64,000 nucleotides of DNA, taken from assembly GCA_019828595.1 (NCBI GenBank), contig JAHQRK010000001.1, positions 2,046,001-2,110,000 on the forward strand. Direction: 5' to 3'. A model generated the notes under the pieces. It made no database searches. It was not told the origin of the DNA and saw only the letters and a list, made by a program, of their open reading frames with translations. This stretch comes from Aphanomyces cochlioides. Its lineage: Eukaryota > Oomycota > Saprolegniomycetes > Saprolegniales > Verrucalvaceae. Positions 55,414 to 64,000 of this stretch are shown piece by piece; the stretch's first letter is position 1, and each line of letters opens with the position of its first letter. A program made the position numbers and the translations under genes.

Positions 55414-56802
55414 CCTTTAACTGATTGCTTTTCATCAGTTTACTGTACTTTCCTCTGGGAGGTTTTTTTCAACATTTCTTTTCTGTTTGATTGGCAGTAG
55501 GCCATTACAAATTTTTGTACCGAGCCAATCGAAGTCTCATTCCTGGATGTCCCAGCGTAAAAAAAGCTTCACGATCAACAAGACTTGAAGCAATTGCCCC
55601 TTCGATGAAGTTGCAAGGAGAAGTTTCTGTCAATTGTCTTTTTTTCGTATCTTTTTTCCTCGTGTTTTCAAGCTGATCCAGTCGTAAAAATCCCACAGAC
55701 GACCAAATTAAGGCAATAAACTGATGACGCTGTCCCATAGTCCACGTGGCCTTCCTTCACCTTCCTTCGCTTTGGACTTTGGTATCCGGAAAGTCCATCG
55801 AAGGATTTCGAGAAAAAATCGTCCCACGGCTGAAGGTTCACTGAGGCAATCCAAGCGCCAATTCGAGAGATATCGTGGTTTGTGTAGCTCGACGCGATTC
55901 CCATCAGATGATATTCAAGGCAGGTGAGCATTCTAGTCTGTGTCGTGAATCCTACAGCTGAAGCGAGGAAGGCTGACGATATATTACAAAGATATGGTCG
56001 AGCGTACGGAGCAACGGAGCGAGTGTGTATAACGCTCTTTTTCGCGTCTGTTCGACCGAATAGATGCATATGTGGCTCGTCGTGAGGAGAAAATAGTAGC
56101 AGTGGAAAGCATTTGAGAAAGCTTTTGGGACCCCGAAGAGCAAATGAGGAAATTTGAAGTGGGAAGTAGCGGGTTCTAGATTTGAAAAGGTTTGCTCGGT
56201 GTGTGTGGATCTTTTCGCTTGTCAAACGAGCTCACATATTTTTGTTTTTCTTTTCGGAGGGCTTGAAAGGCCAACAGGAGAAGCAACAGCATAATCACCT
56301 GTATGATCCATGCATGAGTATAGGCGGCAAAGAGGTGGTCATACCTCGAACATCACAACATCGTGGCATTCTGAATACGCTGATGACACCGCGATACATT
56401 CCTTGAACTTGGTTCGGTTCACACCGCCTTCCAGGCATGAAAGTTCTTGTTTATGCCCGCTCATCTTGCAAAACTGCTCGCTCTTCATATGATGATTCTT
56501 GTCAACGATCGCATTTTGGAACGACTCTTACCATTTCAGACTTTGCGCATGGAAGACAGTCTCCAACGATAACACACGAAGCCGAAATGGCATTAGCAGT
56601 ATTTTGGGCATAGGTAAGGGCTGTCATTGCAAGGCAGATGGCGCTTAAGCGGACATGGACACTCCTCCGCAGCGTCATTGACGGCAAAGCCAAGTGAGCT
56701 CCGTTTGTCGGGAAAGAAGTTAACCGAAATTATAATATATAGCGGTTTTATTTGGATAGTCTGTATCATTTTATATTGCGTTGTCCGAAAGGAAGCTTCG
56801 TT
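55414..56802. other. Region without a confident gene
   Basis: The longest frame is a 185-codon minus-strand frame (55668-56225) with no recognisable domain and unconvincing composition. Shorter plus-strand frames at 55724, 56182 and 56438 are equally weak. A diverged pseudogene or untranslated regions could lie here. Only the lone TATCCGGA element at 55783 hints at a lost promoter. Confidence 0.4.
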
Positions 56803-57903
56803 ATGCATCAAGTCGAAGAGGAATACGCGCAAGATGACATCACAATAGACTTGTCCTTTGAGAATGCGGAGCTCGATTTTGAACTGCTGGATGAATCTAC
56901 TGAAGAGTCAAAGGATGCACCACAAACGGATTCGGAAAGAGTGCAGATATCAGTCCAACAAGTGAAAGAGGCATTGCAGTCTGTCCCAAATACAGATTCT
57001 AGCCTCCAAGCACACATATCGACCATTGCAGACTACCTGGTATGTGACTCCACAATTAGCGCTGTGTTTATGATAATGTGCAGGCGCAATTGGATGAGAA
57101 AGTCCGGGATCTGACTGTGAAGAATGCCATGCAAACCATTGACCTGCACAATTTGAGACAGCTATACCATGCGAGCATTGAAGAAAACGAAGCCCTGGCA
57201 ACAGACAAAGAAGCTCGAGAGGCTAAAGAGGCAAATAAGACGCTTCTTGATTCAAACAAGTCTTCGAACCAAATCGTATGGATTGTGTGAATCGCTGCCT
57301 GACGAAATACTAGAAAGCTCAATTGCAAGAGTACATGGAATTGGACATGGAGGTGCACAAGGCCAAGCAAGACAACAGCAAATTGACTGCAGAGCATGAG
57401 GTAAGCCTCGCTTGTGATTGCACTTGATAGCTTGCATGCTGTGCAGAGAGTTGTTGAACTATGCGCGAAATTCCAAGAGGAGGTGCTCTTGAAGGAAATT
57501 GAAGTCGCCAAGAGCGATAAAAGGTTACACATCATGGCCGCCCAGTTAGATAATACAAAGGAGCTCCATGAACAAGTGGTGAAAGAAAATGCTGACTTGC
57601 GAGCCCAAATGGAGGCAATGACTACACAAAACCAGACTTTGCTCAAGCACAAGAAACTGCTCGTCCTGGAGGTAAAAGCTCTTCAGAAATATTCGCACGT
57701 CAACATCGCTGGGCTCGAGCAAGAAGCACAAGAAGCGCGCATGATGCAGAAGAGCATCGCAGCTCAATTAGAGCGGTACGGCCATATCTGTCAGTTTTCT
57801 TTCATCAAATGCTCGAACTTGAGTTATTAGAGCGCAAGAAGAACAAGACGAGCTGAAGGAGAAGCTAAATGAGCTGAATATTTCTGCCGTGGATACCGCT
57901 TAA
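56803..57903 (+). CDS. Coiled-coil protein of unknown function
   Basis: Five exons (56803-57039, 57084-57275, 57314-57400, 57447-57775, 57831-57903) with 38-55-nt introns give 305 residues. After an acidic N-terminal 70 residues, almost the whole protein is heptad-rich coiled coil (for example QLDEKVRDLTVKNAMQTIDL, EVAKSDKRLHIMAAQLDNTK, KENADLRAQMEAMTTQNQTL). The pattern resembles basal-body and axonemal coiled-coil proteins, which suits a zoosporic organism, but no specific orthologue can be named. The start is the Met before HQVEEEY; an upstream in-frame Met at 56752 is possible. Confidence 0.75.
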
Positions 57904-58172
57904 ATTTGTAGCTCGACAAGTTCAGTTGGAGCATTTGTTGTCGCCCGAATTCCTTGTAGATCCACATCATCCTGGACGAATTGCGCTAACTGTTGACCTA
58001 ATCGAAGTGAGGCAATGACGTCTAAACAGTTAGCACGTAGTTAAGCCTCAATCATTGTGTTTCCAGCCCTTGGCGGCTCTGGCCTGCCTTCGGGAAGGCG
58101 GTCAACCCGTGACGTGGCCGTTGGTCATCGTGATGTGCGTGTTTCTTCGTCGCTCGACTGGCCGATCTTGTC

Positions 58173-58224
58173 GTTATCCGGACTATTCTTCATCGCTTTT
58201 CGATATCCGGATATCCGATAATCC
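58173..58224. promoter_or_regulatory. Cluster of TATCCGG/ATATCCGGATATCCG elements
   Basis: TTATCCGG at 58174 and GATATCCGGATATCCGATA at 58202-58220. The latter ends about 14 bp upstream of the TPS-TPP ATG at 58234. Confidence 0.5.
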
Positions 58225-58233
58225 AAATTGACG

Positions 58234-61200
58234 ATGTTCCAGCGCTTGCGCCACGCCGTGGGATGGGGATCTTCCTCTGGCTTGGGCATGCATATGAGTG
58301 GCGGACAAACCCGTGTGGACTTTCAGGTGCATGCCGAGCTCGGTCACGGAGAGAGTTTGTACGTCGTTGGTGATGCAGCTGGTCTTGGAAATGCTCTGTC
58401 GACGCATGTTGATGTTGGAAGTCTGAACAGCCCACTGAATCTTCAACGGAATTTGAGCTACAACGAACAATCCCCTCGCGGATCATCATTGAGATCGCTG
58501 TCGTCTGGTCCGCCTGACGAGACGCCTGAACTCAAACATAGTTCGTCCAGTCTAAGCTCTTCAGTGTCAAGTTGCCGATTGGTTACCAGGCCCGAGATGT
58601 ATCCCTTGTGGTACAATGCAGATCCAGTCGTGTTGAACGCCAATACGAATCTCACGTACCGCTATGCGATTTGTTCGGGTGGCAAGTTTGTCCGATATGA
58701 ATCGTTTGAGCGAACTTCCTTTATCGTCGGCGACTCACATCAAGTGCAAGATGTTTTGGACCAACGTCAAGGCGAAGAACCTAGTGAAGTGGAGCGTACA
58801 CATGCGTTTGTTCCTCGCTTAAGCAGCGGTCAGGCTTTTGTCGATTTGCATGCCATCTCGTCTGCTAAGAAGGAGGACATGTCCACCCGTGGCATAAAGC
58901 GCCCCACTTCTTCGTTTCTCCAAGATTCATTCTCTATCCCCGAAGGAGATGAAAAGGAAGAATCTGAGCCTGTCCAGCCACCAAAACAGCCACAATATAC
59001 TATCGAAGAAGGCAGCAGCCATACATTTGGTCAAGGTGGTGTTGGTTTGGGCCAGAGACGCCGCACCAGCGGCGGATATGGGCTAAGCTCCCCACGACAC
59101 AACAAAGAAGACCCCAATTCGCCACTGTCGCCTCAAAATTTGACTATTCAACCCACAGATGGCGTCATTATCGTTGTTCATCGATTGCCAGTTCTGGTGA
59201 CGAAGATTGCCGATGGTGAATACCAAATCGATTGGGAAGACGACAATCTGCTGTGTCCATCCGGGTTGCTAAAGGAAAACCAAAGCAATGGCCTGCTATA
59301 CCGCGATGGAGCAGCTAGTTCAATGCGTTTGACCTGGGTTGGTATGATCCATTGTGACAGTCCAATTCCAAAGCAAGATGAAGAAAAATTGGCTCGACAA
59401 TTACAAGCTTACCACTGCGTGCCAGTGTTTATCGCGCCAGCGATGGGTCAAACCTTCCACGCGTTTTGCTACGGCACACTCTGGCCTGTGATGCACAATA
59501 TTGTCGACGTCTATGGAAAGCTACCTACTCGTTGGTGGAATCCATCGCAACAGAAGAACGCATGGAGTTCCTATATGTATGTGAACCGAATGTTTGTCAA
59601 CAAAGTCATCGAAGTATACAACGAAGGCGACTTGGTCTGGGTCCATGGCTTGCATTTGCTGGTTGCGCCGTCGTTTTTGGCCCGTCGACTGCCCTATGTG
59701 AACGTCGGCCTCTTTTTGCACACTCCATTTCCGTCGTCGGAAATTTTTCGCACTTTATCAGTCCGAGCTGATTTGCTGCGCGGCATGCTCTCGTCAGATC
59801 ACATTGGTATGTTACACTATGTGTTTTATTTCTAACGACAGATTAGGCTTTCACTTGTATGAGCACGCTCGTCATTTCCTTACAAGTTGTCGGCGAATAT
59901 TGGGTCTCAAGTACAATGCCCAAGCTGGTGGCTATATTGGAATTGAATACAATGGTCGGATGGTTGCGATTACAATTAGTCACATCGGAATTGAACCTCC
60001 TTTTGTTGACCGATTATCGACAAAAGATCAGGTCATTCAAGAGACGGCGCGTTTGCGTGCTCTCTATGGAGAGAAGAAGATTATCGCTGGTATTGATCAG
60101 GTGGAGCGGTTGAAAGGTCTCGTCCTGAAAATGCTGGCGTTGGAACATTTTTTCAATGTCAACCCTGAGTATCGCAACACCGTGCAAGTTGTCCAGGTAA
60201 TTACAGTCAAGAATGACTTTGTAACAAAGGACGGTAGATCGGTATTGTGGATGCTTCGGACAAATCGGATGCCAAGGTGAAATTGCGCAACGAAATCCAA
60301 TCAATCGTGGATCGTATCAACAATGCATATCCGCAACCCGAGGGAACTGAGCCACTCGTTGTGTACACGGAACTTTACAACACCGATTTGTCAATTCGTT
60401 TGCCTTTGTGGAATGTGGCTGACGTCATGGTACGGTATTTTCAGTGGAGGCTATATTTATTGTCTATGTAGCTCCAGACGAGTGTGCGAGATGCTGTGAG
60501 TTTGTACCCGTTTGAATTTGTCTATGCCCACAAGCTGACAACAAATCCTGGTGTTGTGATTGTGTCCGAGTTTTCAGGCAGCAGTCGAGTCTTGACAGGA
60601 AGTCTGGGAGTGAATCCATGGAAAAAGAATGAAATTGTGCAAGCTCTCCGCACTGCTTTGGAAATGAATCAGGAAGAAAAAGCTGCTCGTCATCTGCACG
60701 ATTTTGAGTACATTTCCATGAACACGCGAACTAAGTGGGCAGAGCGCATCCTGGTCGATTTGAAACGTACTAGCAAAGCATCGACCGTTGGAATGCAATA
60801 CATGGGGTATGTACGATAAAGACACCAGTGCATCAATCAGCTCCTAGGTATGGTTTGGGATTGGGATATCGCATGCTGGAGTTCAACGCTGGTTTCAAGC
60901 AGTTGGAAGCAGAGCAAGTTGTCCGTGCTTACCGTCACAGCTTTCGCAGAGTCCTGCTGTTCGATTACGGCAACACTTTGGCATCAGAAGCACAGACACG
61001 TGACAATTTTTCCAAGTACTTGACAGAAGACGAAAGCAACGTGACGGGTGATTTGAAACATGGCACAGCTCCAGCCTCTCCAGAATTATTGAGCAACCTA
61101 TCTAAACTATGCAGCGATCCTCGAAATACCGTTTTTGTCCTGTCTGGAAAAGATCGCCAAGACTTGGAGAAGACTCTTGAGTCAGTTCGTGGTCTTGGTT

Positions 61201-62219
61201 TGGCTGCCGAACATGGCTACTTGTACCGCTGGGGAGACAATGACGACGGATGGCTGTGCACTAAAGAAAACTTTGACGACTCGTGGAAAGATATCACCCA
61301 CTCTGTTATGGATATCTATACCCAGGTATGATTTCTTTAGCGGGTTATTGAGTAAATCTTTTGTAGCGTACTCATGGAACGTACATTGAACTGAAAGGCA
61401 GTGCGTTGCTATGGCAATATCGTGATGCCGACCCTGAATTTGGACAGCTCCAAGCCAAAGAACTGCATGAGCAATTGCTTCAAGTGTTGGAAGGCTTTCA
61501 AGTCGAAGTGTTAACTGGCAGTGACTACTTGGTAAATATTACCAACTACCAGTGAGTATTTGACGACAATGTAGGAGGTTCGCCCTGAAGGTGTGGACAA
61601 AGGCGTCATGGTGGATCGCATTTTATCTACACTGGAATTCCGCGGTGGCACTCCCGTCGATTTTATCTTGTGTATCGGTGATGATTTGTCGGACGAAAAC
61701 ATGTTTAGTTATCTGGAAGATCAGCATCAAATGTCCAAGACGTACACTGTGACCGTAGGCAAAAAGCCCAGTGCCGCCAAGCATTTCCTCAATGATGTCG
61801 ATGAAGTGATGGAAGTGTTGGGTGCGCTTACGAAAGTGAGCACGACGGCAAATCGCAACTTGTCCATGAATGATTTGCGACTCGCGGAACGACAGTATGC
61901 CATCGCCTCATGAGCCTTGTAATTATTAACCTTGCTTGTTTCTAGATGGCGGGATCCTGGTATACGCATGCCTCCTGTCGTGGATGCGATAGCTAGTGAA
62001 CCTACGACTCCAATGGCACACTCAACATTGACAGGAATGACTACGTTGAAGAGCGCAAAACATTCCATGTCAATGAGCAGTCTATCCACCGTGGCTGCCG
62101 CCGCGGCGCAAGCAGGCACTTTCCCTGCGTTCCAACGACCTGCTCCTGCGTCGACGTACGAGCAATACTTCAGCAACATCGAAGATGACGACGACGATCA
62201 AGGCGGCATTTTCTTCTAG
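58234..62219 (+). CDS. CBM20 - trehalose-6-phosphate synthase/phosphatase-like protein
   Basis: Eight exons (58234-59806, 59847-60196, 60238-60429, 60472-60806, 60848-61325, 61367-61531, 61575-61894, 61946-62219) give 1228 residues. An N-terminal starch-binding (CBM20) domain (DFQVHAELGHGESLYVVGDA) is followed by a disordered linker. The GT20 synthase domain (about 305-870) includes VGLFLHTPFPSSEIFRTL and SEFSGSSRVL. The HAD phosphatase domain (about 900-1130) includes GDDLSDENMF. Several key positions differ from active enzymes: VHGLHLL for VHDYHL, GIDQVERLKGL for GxDRxDxxKG, and FDYGNTLA for DYDGT, which removes the second HAD Asp. A regulatory or altered role in trehalose metabolism is inferred. 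The tail is Ser/Thr-rich and ends in an acidic run. Confidence 0.88.
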
Positions 62220-62315
62220 CGAGACATGATATATCTTATGTAAATTCCCGTTTTCTTATTACCTTTGGTTTCTATGCATGCGAGCAACTGTGCGATATAA
62301 TGTCAAGAACGGTCG

Positions 62316-62627
62316 ATGGATTGGTGCTTTTGCCAACGGACTGTTCTCTATGTGGGAACATGCTGTTTGGCTCTCGCCTTTGTGCATTACTGGATCTGCG
62401 CAGTAGTGAAACCCCCGAGCAATACCATGGAAACCCAAGGCCGTAGCAAATCTGAAACCACTGGAACGAGCAGCAGTGGCTGCAAGGCATGTCACTGCGA
62501 CCCTTGCATGTGCCGCAGCCAAAGCGGATCTCCCAGCGCGAAAAGTGGGGGAACCTGTGGAAACTGTCAATGCGATCCCTGCACTTGTGGTAGCAAAGGC
62601 CATCAATCCAAGGAAGGCATGCAATAA
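62316..62627 (+). CDS. Small cysteine-rich, metallothionein-like protein with membrane segment
   Basis: 103 residues. Residues 9-31 form a Cys-containing hydrophobic segment (VLYVGTCCLALAFVHYWICA). Two matching Cys clusters follow: CKACHCDPCMC (about 56-66) and CGNCQCDPCTC (about 81-91), each CxxCxCDPCxC, separated by a Ser/Gly/Lys linker. Such spaced Cys pairs are typical of Zn/Cu/Cd-binding metallothionein-like domains. If Met38 is the true start the product would be a soluble 66-residue thiol-rich protein. No known family was matched. Confidence 0.6.
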   Translation: MDWCFCQRTVLYVGTCCLALAFVHYWICAVVKPPSNTMETQGRSKSETTGTSSSGCKACHCDPCMCRSQSGSPSAKSGGTCGNCQCDPCTCGSKGHQSKEGMQ

Positions 62628-63113
62628 AACTCGAGCAATTGCCTCCAATATGTCGTGTTAACGTGTTATCAACATGAATTTGTTGCCGCCTATCAATCGC
62701 TTACGTGTCGTCTCGATTTCACGGGGGGAATGTCGTGTTCCTTACTGAGGGGGGCAGCTCTCAGCCACGACAAGAACGCCATTCGCGTCAATTCACAAAT
62801 TCACTTTCGCCCGGAGAGTCGATATAAATGATAGGCATCAACTCGAAGCAAGGCAGTTCATGGCTTCATGGCGATATTGCCCCGCACGTTTCCACCAAGA
62901 TTCTTTTCTTTCTTAAAATATTCTTTTTCTATTTAAGATTTCGATGTGTATTCTTAAAGTCAACATTTTGTCCGTATTTTCTATCTACCAATAGAACGAT
63001 TTCTTTTAACCGGATTTTATTCAGTCTTACTAGTATGAGAAATAATAAACGGGCAAAACTCTTGTGACCAAATTTGACAAATTCGCGGAGATCCTTGATC
63101 GACGAGAAGCAGC
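62628..63113. other. Intergenic and promoter region of CDK7
   Basis: AT-rich, pyrimidine-rich stretch (62900-63010) and no supported gene. Frames seen here are short and featureless. Confidence 0.5.
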
Positions 63114-64000
63114 ATGAATCGGTATACTCGTGGAAAGAAGCTCGGTGAAGGTACGTATGGTAACGTGTATTCAGCTGTACAAAAGTCAACCGGTCGAACC
63201 GTTGCCATCAAAGAGTTCAAGCGTGGGCAATTCAAAGACGGTGTCAACTTTACTGCCGTGCGTGAAGTGAAGCTTCAGACAGAATTGAATCACCCGAATG
63301 TTACGCGACTTTTGGACGCGTTTGTCCACAATGACACGATCAATGTCGTCTTTGAGATTCTCCCCAAGAACGTCGACGATGTGATCAAGGACAAGTCGAT
63401 TGTGCTCTCACGAAGCGATATTAAAGCATACATGCAAATGCTCCTACGAGGTGTCGAATATATTCACGCCAATTGGATTCTCCACCGCGATCTGAAGCCT
63501 GAAAATCTTTTGATCGGATCTGATGGACAGATCAAACTAGGGGATTTTGGTCTGGCACGAATCTATGGCAGTCCCAATCGCAATATGACATCTGAAGTAT
63601 GCACCATTTGGTACCGACCTCCCGAACTTCTCTTTGGTGCAAGGGAATACAGCGGTGCTGTTGATATCTGGGGCGTTGGCTGTATTTTTGCCGAGCTTAT
63701 GTTGCGCACTCCTTTCTTAACAGGTCAAAATGATCTGGACCAACTTGGCAAGATATTCCAAGTTCTTGGAACTCCAACCGAAGAACAGTGGCCAGGCATG
63801 TCGTCGTTACCCAATTATTTGGAATTTACTGCAAGCAAAGCTCCACCTCTCTCGACTATCTTCAGCGGTGCGTCTGAAGACGCTTTGGATTTATTGCGTC
63901 AGTTGCTCATTTTCAACCCCTCTGAGCGTATCACCGCGTCTGAAGCTCTCAAGCATCCCTACTTCACAAATGAACCGCCGCCAACTCCCCCTGAGAAGCT
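63114..64000 (+). CDS. CDK7: Cyclin-dependent kinase 7 (CAK/TFIIH kinase), 3' end outside window
   Basis: An intronless frame open from ATG 63114 to the window end, 295 residues seen. Kinase motifs are KKLGEGTYGNVYSAV (Gly loop), VAIKEF (Lys), the cyclin-binding helix VNFTAVREVKL, HRDLKPENLLIG, DFGLARIYGSPN and WYRPPELLFGA. The SPN segment after DFGLA and the ending FNPSERITASEALKHPYF with PPPTPPEK are CDK7-like rather than CDK1- or CDK2-like. CDK7 with cyclin H and MAT1 phosphorylates the RNA polymerase II CTD and activates other CDKs. Only a few C-terminal residues should be missing. Confidence 0.92.
   Translation, partial: MNRYTRGKKLGEGTYGNVYSAVQKSTGRTVAIKEFKRGQFKDGVNFTAVREVKLQTELNHPNVTRLLDAFVHNDTINVVFEILPKNVDDVIKDKSIVLSRSDIKAYMQMLLRGVEYIHANWILHRDLKPENLLIGSDGQIKLGDFGLARIYGSPNRNMTSEVCTIWYRPPELLFGAREYSGAVDIWGVGCIFAELMLRTPFLTGQNDLDQLGKIFQVLGTPTEEQWPGMSSLPNYLEFTASKAPPLSTIFSGASEDALDLLRQLLIFNPSERITASEALKHPYFTNEPPPTPPEK

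Noticed and set aside
55668..56225. 185-codon minus-strand frame
   Set aside because: No domain, signal or splice partner, and composition unlike the neighbouring genes. Left as an unassigned region.

Overview
The window looks like nuclear DNA of an oomycete, most likely a Saprolegniales-type water mould. I infer this from dense short intergenic gaps, very many tiny GT-AG introns, and the gene mix: a plant-like PP2C/cyclic-nucleotide/kinase fusion, a CBM20-TPS-TPP protein, flagellar-type coiled-coil genes, and Gypsy, Copia and mariner elements. By joining reading frames at GT-AG borders I reconstructed 16 protein-coding genes holding 60 introns, all 38-55 nt long. In every complete model the exon lengths sum to a multiple of three.

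Left housekeeping block (1-17.4 kb). From left to right: an ankyrin/zinc-finger protein running off the window; a claudin-like four-span membrane protein; phosphoglycerate kinase; a small tail-anchored protein; a decayed gene; an FtsJ-type (mitochondrial MRM2-like) rRNA 2'-O-methyltransferase; an 11-exon eukaryotic LarC homologue with a histidine-rich insert; a 1520-residue acidic trafficking-adaptor-like protein; a five-finger C2H2 protein; a UPF0193/EVG1 protein; and a REEP/HVA22-domain membrane protein.

Accessory block (17.4-40.5 kb). Three tandem copies of a short-chain dehydrogenase/reductase (SDR) gene lie here with remnants of a neighbouring gene. Copy 1 carries a nonsense codon and copy 2 is intact. 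Copy 3 is cut by a 6.9-kb Ty3/Gypsy retrotransposon with a 5-bp target duplication, and a degenerate Copia element lies at its start codon. The Gypsy element carries an antisense gene at its 3' end that appears to contain an intron. Beyond the Copia lies an 8.1-kb AT-rich island with imperfect terminal inverted repeats. It holds a mariner-like transposase and an integrated CRESS-DNA-virus-like genome: Rep, putative capsid, a large hairpin, and 830-bp direct repeats from one 3,453-bp circular unit integrated at about 1.24 copies. Rep and capsid are each broken once.

Right housekeeping block (40.6-64 kb). From left to right: a PP2C-cNBD-cNBD-(pseudo)kinase fusion; the GPN2 GTPase; a large multi-pass membrane protein; a choline/ethanolamine kinase with an N-terminal membrane anchor; an Ala/Gln-rich protein with a conserved C-terminus; a SERCA-type calcium pump with an 8-codon first exon; a coiled-coil protein; a TPS-TPP protein with altered catalytic motifs; a small cysteine-rich metallothionein-like protein; and CDK7, cut by the window end.

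A palindrome close to TATCCGGATA lies shortly upstream of at least six of these genes and may be a core promoter element. All gene models, splice sites and functions are read by eye from sequence and family knowledge; no database search was run.
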